Shown here piece after piece: positions 7,164 through 13,996 of a stretch of DNA of 14,122 nt (positions are counted from its first letter, which is position 1; every line of letters begins with the position of its first letter). This DNA comes from Spirochaetales bacterium (GTDB lineage: Bacteria > Spirochaetota > Spirochaetia > DSM-27196 > SLST01). The notes under the pieces were generated by a model. That model was not told the DNA's origin, did not search any database, and was given only the letters and a program-made list of their open reading frames with translations. Position numbers and translations under genes: made by a program. The stretch lies in NCBI GenBank assembly GCA_007130265.1, contig SLST01000002.1, forward strand, positions 1 to 14,122, given 5' to 3'.

Positions 7164-7931
7164 ATGTGGGAACTGCCGATCCGGTCGCCTCTCGGCGAGG
7201 GGCAGCGCGCCGACGCGCCGGTCTACTACGTCGAACAGACGGACTCCACGATGGACGACGCACGGCGCCTCGTGCAACGCGGCGCCCCGTCGGGAACCGT
7301 CGTGACGGCCGACTACCAGCGAACCGGTCGCGGACGTCGCGCCGGGCGCTCCTGGCACTCGCTACCGCGGGAGAGCCTCATGTTCACGCTGATGCTCCAC
7401 CGGCCGGCCGAACCGGTGACGCGGTCGTTCGTGATGGCCGCCGCGCTGTGTCGGTTGCTCGAGCGCGAGGCCGGATTGCACGCAGAGGTGAAGTGGCCGA
7501 ACGACGTGCTCGTCGGTGGGCGCAAGGTCTCGGGTATCCTCGCCGACCATGAGAACGAATGGCTCTACCTGGGCGTGGGGCTGAACGTGCATCAAACGGC
7601 CTTTCCCGAAGGACTCGCCGCGCCCGCGACTTCGATCGCGATTGAGACGGCCTCAGGCGATGCACGCCCCGAGCCCGGACGGTACGATCGCGATAGGCTT
7701 CTCGTGGGTCTGCTCTCGTCGTACCTCCAGTGTCAGGCCGACTGGCATCGGCGCATATCACAGCGGCTCTGGATGAGAGGCGCCGAGGTGAGCGTGTCCG
7801 TGCCCTACGGAACGCCGATCACCGGTCGACTCGTCGGCGTGGCCGAAGACGGATGCCTGCTGATCGACGCAGGGGAGGTTCACCGGCTCGCCGCCGGAGA
7901 AGTATCCTTGACGAGAGGATGCCATGAGTAG
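7164..7931 (+). CDS. birA: Biotin--[acetyl-CoA carboxylase] ligase (BirA-type, no DNA-binding domain)
   Basis: Biotin-protein ligase of 255 residues, activating biotin with ATP and attaching it to the carrier lysine of biotin-dependent carboxylases. Motifs are TGRGRRAGRSW (54-64, the biotinyl-AMP loop), KWPNDVLVGGRKVSGIL (110-126, with the catalytic Lys110) and GVGLNV (137-142). A small C-terminal beta domain (about 205-250) matches the SH3-like cap. There is no N-terminal winged helix as in E. coli BirA, so it should be a class-I ligase that does not act as a repressor. In-frame ATGs exist upstream (7109, 7124), but the family N-terminus VYYVEQTDSTM sits at residues 20-30 from the ATG at 7164, and the candidate -10 lies just before it. 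The last 8 bp (ATGAGTAG) overlap the next gene's start, linking it to the kinase genes. Confidence 0.92.
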   Translation: MWELPIRSPLGEGQRADAPVYYVEQTDSTMDDARRLVQRGAPSGTVVTADYQRTGRGRRAGRSWHSLPRESLMFTLMLHRPAEPVTRSFVMAAALCRLLEREAGLHAEVKWPNDVLVGGRKVSGILADHENEWLYLGVGLNVHQTAFPEGLAAPATSIAIETASGDARPEPGRYDRDRLLVGLLSSYLQCQADWHRRISQRLWMRGAEVSVSVPYGTPITGRLVGVAEDGCLLIDAGEVHRLAAGEVSLTRGCHE

Positions 7932-10900
7932 ACGATCGACAAGCCCGGCAGCAGCGCTTGGCTGGATGGCCCTCACGGGCGCGGCGTATCTGGGCAACGT
8001 CTACCACCTTCCCCTCTTCTTCAACGTCGACTTCCTCTTTGGATCGATCTTTCTGTTCGTCGTTCTCCACTATTACGGGTGGGCGGCGGCGATTGTCAGC
8101 GCGCTCATCGCCTCGTCCTATACGGCGGTTCTCTGGCAGCATCCGTACGCGGTGATCATCATGACGCTCGAGGTAGCGGCGGTCGGCTACTTCTACCGAC
8201 GGCACAGCCGGAACCTGATGTTCCTCGACACCGTCTACTGGATCATCCTGGGGATGCCGCTGGTTGTGCTCCTCTACGGGGGAGTCATGGGCATTGCCGA
8301 GCAGAGTACGTTCCTTATCGTGTTCAAACAGGCAATCAACGGTATCGTCAACGCGCTTGGCGCCTCGCTGTTGATCGCGTTCGCGCAGCATGCCTTCCCC
8401 ACGTTGGGCGAGACGAACAGACGCACCCCGTACACCTTCTCGCAGGCCATCTTCCTCGTGATGGTCGCCTTCGTCCTTCTCCCGGCGATGGTCATCCTCG
8501 TGGTCACCGCCCGCGCGGAGATGAACCGCATTGAGGAGGATGTGGCGTCGAAGCTGTCCATCACGACGTTCTCCACCCGACAGGCGGTCAGTGCCTGGAT
8601 CACCGAGAATCTTCAGACCCTGAGCTCGCTCGCCCGGTTCGCGGACATGTACGATCCGGACCGCATCTCGGTCCTGCGGACGGAGATGGCGCTCCTGAAA
8701 ATGTCGAACGAGAACTTCGCGGCGATGGCGGTCGTGGATCCTCTCGGACGCGTCGTCGCCGGAGAGCCGGGGATCCACGCCGAACGGCTCCTTGGAGGAG
8801 CCGACCTCGCAGGGTGTCCCTATTTCGCCCGCGTGGTCTCCGGCGTCCAGGGCATGACCAGCAACGTGATTACGCGCGACGGGCCGTCGATCGTCATGCT
8901 CGGGGTACCGATTGTCGAGCGCGATATCGTGAGCGGAGTCGTCGTCGGCATCATCGACGTAGATCGACTCCGCGAGATGCTCGTCAGGCTCAGCGGGAAC
9001 TGGACGGTCGACGTCACCATCGTGGATGCCAACTATCGCGTCGTAACGGGAACGTCGGAGGCAACCTCGATCTCGGACGACTTCGCTCCCCGGTACCCGG
9101 AGAGCCATGAGCACCTGCGCGACAACCTCTATATTCGAGTTCCGGAGACGCACCAGAACGTCTCCATCATGCAGCGCTGGCAGCACTCCGAGTACCTCAC
9201 CAGGGAGCGGATCGGGCCCGCGTCAGGGTGGTCGATCATCCTCGAAGCTCCGGTCGCCCCGTACCAGGACGCGTTGAACACGCGGTACCGCTCGATGCTG
9301 CTCGTCATGCTTCTGGTCGTCGTCGGCACGATTCTCCTCTCCGCGGCGCTCAGCCGGAGGATGCTGGCCTCGCTGACTCAGCTCACGGTCATCGCCGAGA
9401 ACCTTCCGGACAAGGTGACGCGTCAGGAGGAGCTCGACTGGCCCTCGAGCCGGATCAACGAGATCGATACGCTGATCAACTGTTTTCGGCTGACGAGTGC
9501 CCATCTGGGCGAGAGCTTCTCCAGGATTCAGGAGGCGAACCTGCAGCTGATCGCCGCAAAGCAGGAAGCTGAGACGGCCAGCAACACGAAGAGTGAGTTT
9601 CTCGCGAATATCAGCCATGATCTGCGCACTCCGCTGAACGGCATCCTCGGCTACGCCCAGATCCTCTCGCGGGACCTCTCTCTCGATCCGCGTACTCGGG
9701 ACGCGGTCGCAATAATCGAGAAAAGCGGCAACCATCTCCTCAATCTGATCAACGACATCCTCGACGTGTCACGGATCGAAGCGAACAAGCTCGTGCTGCA
9801 GCCCGAGGGTCTTCTCCTGCGCGGGTTTCTCGACGATATAGCAGACATCGTGTCGCTGCAGGCGCGGCAGAAGGGCTTGCGGATCCACGCGGAGTTCGAT
9901 CCGGCCCTGCCTCGTGCGGTGACGGGCGATCCAAAACGGCTGCGGCAGGTCCTGCTGAATCTCCTGACGAACGCCGTGAAGTTCACTGAATCCGGCGATA
10001 TCTGGTTTCGTGCCGGACGCGATGCCGGCGTTCTCCGCTTCGAGGTCGAGGATACGGGCGTCGGGATCCCCGCGGATCAGTTCGATGAGATCTTCTCTCC
10101 GTTCAAACAGCTCTCGAAGCACATTCAGAGCGAGGAGGGAACCGGACTCGGCCTGGCGATCGTCAAACGCCTCGTCGAGATGATGGGCGGTGAGGTCGCC
10201 GTGGAGAGTACGCCGGGCGTAGGGAGTCGGTTCTCCGTGACGGTCGACCTTCCCGTTGCGGACTCCGTGCGGGCCGCCCCGCAGGCTTCGAGTGGCGTGT
10301 CCGGGTACGAAGGACCCCGCCGAAAGGTTCTCGTGATCGACGATAAGTGGGAGAATCGCAGCGTCCTCCGCGGTATGCTCGAGCCGATCGGCTTCAAGAT
10401 CCTCGAGGCGGGCGACGGGGCCGAGGGATTGTCCGCGCTCGAGGACGAACGACCGGAGCTCGTCTTCATGGACCTGGTCATGCCCGTGATGGACGGGTTC
10501 GAAGCGATCCGCGCGATCAGAGCGTCCTCCCGAGTACGCGCGACCCGCGTCGTGGCGATATCCGCGAGCGTCGCCGATACCATTCGCCACGAGTGCCTGC
10601 GCGTCGGTTTCGACGATTTCCTGCCTAAGCCTTTTCGCCAGTACGATCTGCTCGAGTCGATCCGACGGCTCATTGGCCTCGTCTGGGTACACGACTCCGA
10701 CGATCGGCGCGATGAGCCGCCGGATGCGGGCGACCGGACACCGCCGGCGGAGATGCTCGAGCGGCTCGAAACGCACGCGGCGTCCGGCAATATCCGCCGC
10801 ATTCTCGAGACGGCAGACGAGATCCGTCGTACCGACGCATCGTACGCGGGAGTCGCGCATCGGGTCACCGCGATGGCTCAGGACTTCCAGGTGAACCGGC

Positions 10901-10953
10901 TTACGGACTACATACAGCGGCTTCGACGTGCTACAGTCGGAGGTGATGACTGA
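7924..10953 (+). CDS. Membrane-bound hybrid sensor histidine kinase
   Basis: A 1009-residue hybrid kinase. Residues about 10-155 form a cluster of five or six hydrophobic segments, and another spans about 173-195. Residues about 200-455 look like an extracytoplasmic double-Cache sensor, closed by a membrane segment at about 456-478. A degenerate HAMP/coiled-coil linker (480-555) leads to the HisKA domain, NISHDLRTPLNGILGYAQIL, with the phosphorylated His565. The ATPase domain has the N box LLNLLTNAVKFT (N683), DTGVGI (710-715) and GTGLGLAIV (739-747). A receiver domain follows (about 800-915) with DD806-807, phospho-acceptor Asp850, the S/T position at Ser880 and Lys902. The last ~90 residues are helical, without a clear HPt histidine. 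The start is the ATG overlapping birA, with GAGAGG at 7913-7918. Ligand and output are unknown. It is translationally coupled to both neighbours. Confidence 0.93.
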   Translation: MSRRSTSPAAALGWMALTGAAYLGNVYHLPLFFNVDFLFGSIFLFVVLHYYGWAAAIVSALIASSYTAVLWQHPYAVIIMTLEVAAVGYFYRRHSRNLMFLDTVYWIILGMPLVVLLYGGVMGIAEQSTFLIVFKQAINGIVNALGASLLIAFAQHAFPTLGETNRRTPYTFSQAIFLVMVAFVLLPAMVILVVTARAEMNRIEEDVASKLSITTFSTRQAVSAWITENLQTLSSLARFADMYDPDRISVLRTEMALLKMSNENFAAMAVVDPLGRVVAGEPGIHAERLLGGADLAGCPYFARVVSGVQGMTSNVITRDGPSIVMLGVPIVERDIVSGVVVGIIDVDRLREMLVRLSGNWTVDVTIVDANYRVVTGTSEATSISDDFAPRYPESHEHLRDNLYIRVPETHQNVSIMQRWQHSEYLTRERIGPASGWSIILEAPVAPYQDALNTRYRSMLLVMLLVVVGTILLSAALSRRMLASLTQLTVIAENLPDKVTRQEELDWPSSRINEIDTLINCFRLTSAHLGESFSRIQEANLQLIAAKQEAETASNTKSEFLANISHDLRTPLNGILGYAQILSRDLSLDPRTRDAVAIIEKSGNHLLNLINDILDVSRIEANKLVLQPEGLLLRGFLDDIADIVSLQARQKGLRIHAEFDPALPRAVTGDPKRLRQVLLNLLTNAVKFTESGDIWFRAGRDAGVLRFEVEDTGVGIPADQFDEIFSPFKQLSKHIQSEEGTGLGLAIVKRLVEMMGGEVAVESTPGVGSRFSVTVDLPVADSVRAAPQASSGVSGYEGPRRKVLVIDDKWENRSVLRGMLEPIGFKILEAGDGAEGLSALEDERPELVFMDLVMPVMDGFEAIRAIRASSRVRATRVVAISASVADTIRHECLRVGFDDFLPKPFRQYDLLESIRRLIGLVWVHDSDDRRDEPPDAGDRTPPAEMLERLETHAASGNIRRILETADEIRRTDASYAGVAHRVTAMAQDFQVNRLTDYIQRLRRATVGGDD

Positions 10954-12058
10954 GACCGACCGCGCGTCGATTCTGCTGGTTGACGACAACACGAACAACC
11001 TGGGAGTGCTCTACCGCTACCTCGATGATGAGGGTTTCACCGTACTCGTGAGTCAGGACGGCGAGCGGGCTCTCCGTCTCGCGCGTGATCAGCGGCCCGA
11101 CCTGATCCTGCTCGACATCATGCTTCCCGGGATGGACGGTTTCCAGACGTGCCGGGAGCTGAAGGCCGACGCGATAACCGCCGACATACCCGTCATCTTC
11201 ATAAGCGCGCTGACCGACCTCCAGGACAAGGTGCGTGGTTTCGAGGCCGGCGGCGTCGACTACGTCACGAAGCCGTTTCAGCAGGAAGAGGTGCTCGCCC
11301 GCATCAACGCCCACGTGACGATCAAGCGCCAGCGCGAAGAACTCGATCGACTCAACGCGACGAAAGATCGACTCTTCTCGGTGATCGGTCACGATCTTCG
11401 CGGACCGTTCATGGGGCTGCTCGGCGCGCTCGAGCTGCTGCGCGATGCGAGTGACGACATGGACGCGCAGACCAAGCACGAGCTCATCACCAATCTCTAC
11501 GAGTCGGCCGAGCGCACGTACCGGCTGCTCGAGAATCTGCTCGAGTGGTCGCGCAGTCAGCAGCGCGCGATCGAGCTGCACCGCCGGCCGATCGACCTGC
11601 GCGAGCTCGTCGTCGAGACCATCCAGCTCTTCCAGGCCGCAGCAGGCCAGAAGGAGGTTTCGGTGACGACCGATGTGCCCGACGGGCTCGCCGTCTTTGC
11701 CGATCGCGACATGATTGGCACCGTGATGCGCAACCTCGTCAACAACGCGGTGAAGTTCACGAAACCCGGCGGTTCGGTCACCATCTCCGCGCGTGAGCGA
11801 GCGTCGGTCGTGGAGATCGACGTGCACGACACCGGGATAGGCATCGATGAGGAGGCCCGCGATGCGCTCTTCGACCTCTCCCGGGCGGTGACGCGCACCG
11901 GAACCGGAGGTGAGAGGGGGTCAGGGCTGGGGCTCCTGCTCGCGCACGACTACGTGATTCGAAACGGTGGCACCATCAGCGTCGAGAGCGCCCCGGGCGA
12001 AGGCACCTGTTTCCGGCTCGCGCTCCCGGCCGCCGCGGTCGAGCAACCGAGCCGGTAG
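10946..12058 (+). CDS. Cytoplasmic response regulator-histidine kinase fusion
   Basis: A 370-residue soluble protein with an N-terminal receiver domain (about 8-125) and a C-terminal kinase. The receiver has ILLVDDN near residue 10, phospho-acceptor Asp57 in LLDIMLPGMDG, and the VTKPF lysine. A short coiled coil (about 128-142) joins it to HisKA, FSVIGHDLRGPFMGLLGA, with His149. The ATPase domain carries RNLVNNAVKFT, DTGIGI and GSGLGLLLA. It has no membrane segment and no DNA-binding output. Such fusions usually take input by phosphorylation of the receiver, here plausibly from the preceding hybrid kinase, and pass it to a partner encoded elsewhere (inference). I used the ATG at 10946, which overlaps the upstream stop as ATGACTGA. 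A GTG at 10928 would add six residues. A near-perfect Shine-Dalgarno run (GGAGGTGAT, 10939-10947) overlaps the ATG itself, so the exact start is uncertain. Confidence 0.92.
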   Translation: MTETDRASILLVDDNTNNLGVLYRYLDDEGFTVLVSQDGERALRLARDQRPDLILLDIMLPGMDGFQTCRELKADAITADIPVIFISALTDLQDKVRGFEAGGVDYVTKPFQQEEVLARINAHVTIKRQREELDRLNATKDRLFSVIGHDLRGPFMGLLGALELLRDASDDMDAQTKHELITNLYESAERTYRLLENLLEWSRSQQRAIELHRRPIDLRELVVETIQLFQAAAGQKEVSVTTDVPDGLAVFADRDMIGTVMRNLVNNAVKFTKPGGSVTISARERASVVEIDVHDTGIGIDEEARDALFDLSRAVTRTGTGGERGSGLGLLLAHDYVIRNGGTISVESAPGEGTCFRLALPAAAVEQPSR

Positions 12059-12081
12059 CGGAGCCGGCGACGGCTACCGGC
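12051..12081. terminator. Shared hairpin between convergent genes
   Basis: GCCGGTAGC (12051-12059) and GCTACCGGC (12073-12081) form a perfect 9-bp GC-rich stem around a 13-base loop. The stop codons of the kinase gene (TAG, 12056-12058, plus) and of the unknown gene (TAG, 12076-12074, minus) both lie inside the stem. There is no U-tract on either side, so it is not a textbook intrinsic terminator, but a bidirectional hairpin at converging gene ends fits termination or mRNA 3'-end protection. Confidence 0.5.
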
Positions 12082-13906
12082 CGGCAACCATCGTCCCCGT
12101 GACGGTCCCGACCGCGATCTCATCCGCGATCGGCCGGGGAACTCTCCCCGCGAGCGTGCGCACGACGAGCCTGTCGTCGAGCTCGGCTCGCATCATCAGA
12201 AACGATATACGGTGTTCTCGTCGGTCGCCGAGCCGGTAGCGGCCCCCGACCACCAGACGGCGGGAAGGTTCCCGCAGGATCGACACGCTCCACGGCATCG
12301 GACGGCCGTCACCGGTCACCGGAACAATCGTGTAGCGCGTCTCACCGTCCCGGATCTGGAACGCCTCGGCCCAGAGCGCTCCGGTCTCGGTCCACAGAAC
12401 ATGGTGGTCGTACGTAGAGCCGTCGGCGAATCGGCCGGTTACGACGCACCGCCGATGGCTGGCGATCGGGAGAGCGATCGCGCAGAGCGTATCGCGAACG
12501 GTTGCGCCTTCGACGAGGCAGAGATGCGAAGCGACCAGCGCATCGTAGTCTCCGACAAACGAGTAGTCGGATCGTATGCGCGCAACCGGCTCGAGCGAGT
12601 TCCCGGTGACGACGCTCTCCGATCGCAGTCCTCTGCTCGAATCGCTCTCGAAGCTGACGCAGCTCTCCACCGAAGCGGCCCTCACTCGCCCGTCTGCGAA
12701 CAGCGCCAGACTCTCCGTCGGTTCGCCCGGCAGTGCCGGATCAACGGCGCCGGACAGACCGCAGAGGCGCCCGCCGACGAAGCGCGCGGAGACGTTCGAT
12801 CCCGAGATCGTCGCTTCGCCCATCATGCTCGCAACGAGCACGCGTTCATGTCCGGGCCGTGACGCAGCCGCGTCGGTACGCCTCGCGGTCCCGGGGCTCG
12901 CCGCTGAACCCGGATCTCGCGGTACCGGCGGTGCGTCCGGCGGTGCATCCGGCGGCGCTTCCGGCGGCGCTTCCGGCGGTGCGTCCGGCGCGAGCAGCTC
13001 CAGCAGCCTGCGCGTGTTGATCTTGCTCGATCGGCGTCTGCGCAACCAAGCGGCCTCCTCGCAGATGTCGGGCGGCAGAGGAGGCGCCCCGGCGAACCAT
13101 TCAGGGCGTTCGTTGCGGGGCCTTGCGGATTTCGCCATGTCATGTCGCTCAAAGGTGGTGATTGTCCAGCCCAGGCTCGTCGAAGCTTCGCCGACGGCGG
13201 CGAGCGTCGCGACGGCCGTCTCCTCACCGTCCGGCTCGTCCACGTCCAACGAGATGACGATGGGCACCCCCACCGAGGCGTCGAGCCCTGCCGCGCGAAG
13301 CCGACGCCGCACGTCTCGAGTGAGCGATCGACGCGTCGCCCTCGTCTGCGGCGAGACGCGAGACGGTCGGAGCACCGGGAGCGCGAGGCACTCGTCCGCC
13401 TGATCGCCCGCGACAATATGCAGCCAGCCGCCGTCCACGGCCTCCACGAGCAGGCCGGTCGGGACCGGCGAACGTCGGCACGCGTCCCAGCCCGCTCGTC
13501 GCTCGCCGTCGGGCGCGCACGGTACCGCCAACGAAGGGTCGAAGCCGAATGTGTCGCGAACCCCCGTGTGCCAGATGTTCGAGGTCGCCCATGCGAGCTC
13601 AGCCTCGATCTCGGAGACGTGGAGCCGCACGTTCGGCGCGCCAGTCAGTCCCATCGGGCAGACCGTATCGCCGTACCGTTCGATGCGTTCGCCCAGCAGC
13701 GCGCGGTCGAGGCGGTCTGCCGGGAGACGCCACGCGAGAGGAAAACGAGCCAGGCCGTCCCGCTCGAGACTCGCGCACAGGCGCGCGACCGCGCTCCTGC
13801 GGCAGGCGGTGACCAGTATCGTGATCTGCGTACGCGTCGCTTGTCTCACCCAGGCACTTGTAGCACGGAACGGGGATGCGGGTGAATCATAAATTGGCTC
13901 ACTCAT
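12074..13906 (-). CDS. Uncharacterised two-domain protein with repeat-based proline linker
   Basis: I do not recognise this 610-residue protein with certainty. The N-terminal part (about 26-255) has an alpha/beta look, with strands such as ITILVTA (28-34) and VPIVISLDVDEPD (214-226). A block at 79-126 (GDTVCPMGLTGAPN, then EIEAELAWATSN, then DTFGF) reminds me of barrel enzymes of the polysaccharide deacetylase or GH57/GH38 type; this is a weak impression only. A linker (about 307-345) contains five APP(D/E) repeats, followed by Pro/Ala/Arg-rich sequence. The C-terminal part (about 355-610) is beta-rich (VLVASMMGEATISGS, CVVTGRFADGS, RLVVGGRYRLGDR), sandwich-like. No signal peptide is evident. 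The ATG at 13906 lacks a ribosome site; a GTG at 13849 (591 residues) is an alternative, because a promoter-like TCGCCA-17-TATGAT lies over the first codons. It is monocistronic, convergent with the kinases and divergent from groEL. Confidence 0.75.
   Translation of the reverse strand: MSEPIYDSPASPFRATSAWVRQATRTQITILVTACRRSAVARLCASLERDGLARFPLAWRLPADRLDRALLGERIERYGDTVCPMGLTGAPNVRLHVSEIEAELAWATSNIWHTGVRDTFGFDPSLAVPCAPDGERRAGWDACRRSPVPTGLLVEAVDGGWLHIVAGDQADECLALPVLRPSRVSPQTRATRRSLTRDVRRRLRAAGLDASVGVPIVISLDVDEPDGEETAVATLAAVGEASTSLGWTITTFERHDMAKSARPRNERPEWFAGAPPLPPDICEEAAWLRRRRSSKINTRRLLELLAPDAPPEAPPEAPPDAPPDAPPVPRDPGSAASPGTARRTDAAASRPGHERVLVASMMGEATISGSNVSARFVGGRLCGLSGAVDPALPGEPTESLALFADGRVRAASVESCVSFESDSSRGLRSESVVTGNSLEPVARIRSDYSFVGDYDALVASHLCLVEGATVRDTLCAIALPIASHRRCVVTGRFADGSTYDHHVLWTETGALWAEAFQIRDGETRYTIVPVTGDGRPMPWSVSILREPSRRLVVGGRYRLGDRREHRISFLMMRAELDDRLVVRTLAGRVPRPIADEIAVGTVTGTMVAGR
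12926..12985. repeat. Five tandem 12-bp repeats encoding the APP(D/E) linker
   Basis: Five consecutive 12-bp units of the form CGGCGG(T/C)GC(G/A/T)TC lie inside the unknown gene. On the minus strand each encodes Asp/Glu-Ala-Pro-Pro, residues 308-327. Units differ only at the seventh and tenth bases, so the copy number could vary by slippage without shifting the frame. This is a minisatellite-like hinge between the two predicted domains. Confidence 0.9.
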
Positions 13907-13907
13907 C

Positions 13908-13936
13908 TTGGCGATACCGGAATTCCTTTGTATCTT
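13908..13936 (+). promoter_or_regulatory. Candidate groEL promoter
   Basis: TTGGCG (13908-13913) and TATCTT (13931-13936) are 17 bp apart, each matching four of six consensus positions. Initiation near 13943 would leave a leader of about 54 bases before groEL. The spacer contains the palindrome GGAATTCC (13919-13926). No CIRCE element (TTAGCACTC-N9-GAGTGCTAA) is present in the intergenic region. Confidence 0.4.
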
Positions 13937-13996
13937 TCCCCCTGCACTGAGCGCATTTCAATCCAAACTCATATCACATGCAGAGAGGAAGAGACG

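Noticed and set aside
7819..9186. 455-codon minus-strand open frame opposite the hybrid kinase
   Set aside because: The composition (Asp/Arg/His/Glu-rich, no hydrophobic core) is that of an antisense shadow. The plus strand encodes an intact kinase with all motifs.
9769..10998. 409-codon minus-strand open frame opposite the kinase core
   Set aside because: It is an antisense shadow of the HisKA, ATPase and receiver domains, with no recognisable fold.
12576..13403. Plus-strand open frame opposite the unknown gene (Ser/Ala/Gly-rich)
   Set aside because: It arises from the high GC content. Its apparent GGASGGAS repeat is only the reverse of the APP(D/E) linker, while the minus-strand protein has better strand/helix patterning and shares the terminator geometry.
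13851..13960. Possible CIRCE halves around GCACTT/GCACTG near groEL
   Set aside because: The GCAC-containing pieces are not paired with a GAGTGC half at nine-base spacing, so they do not form CIRCE.
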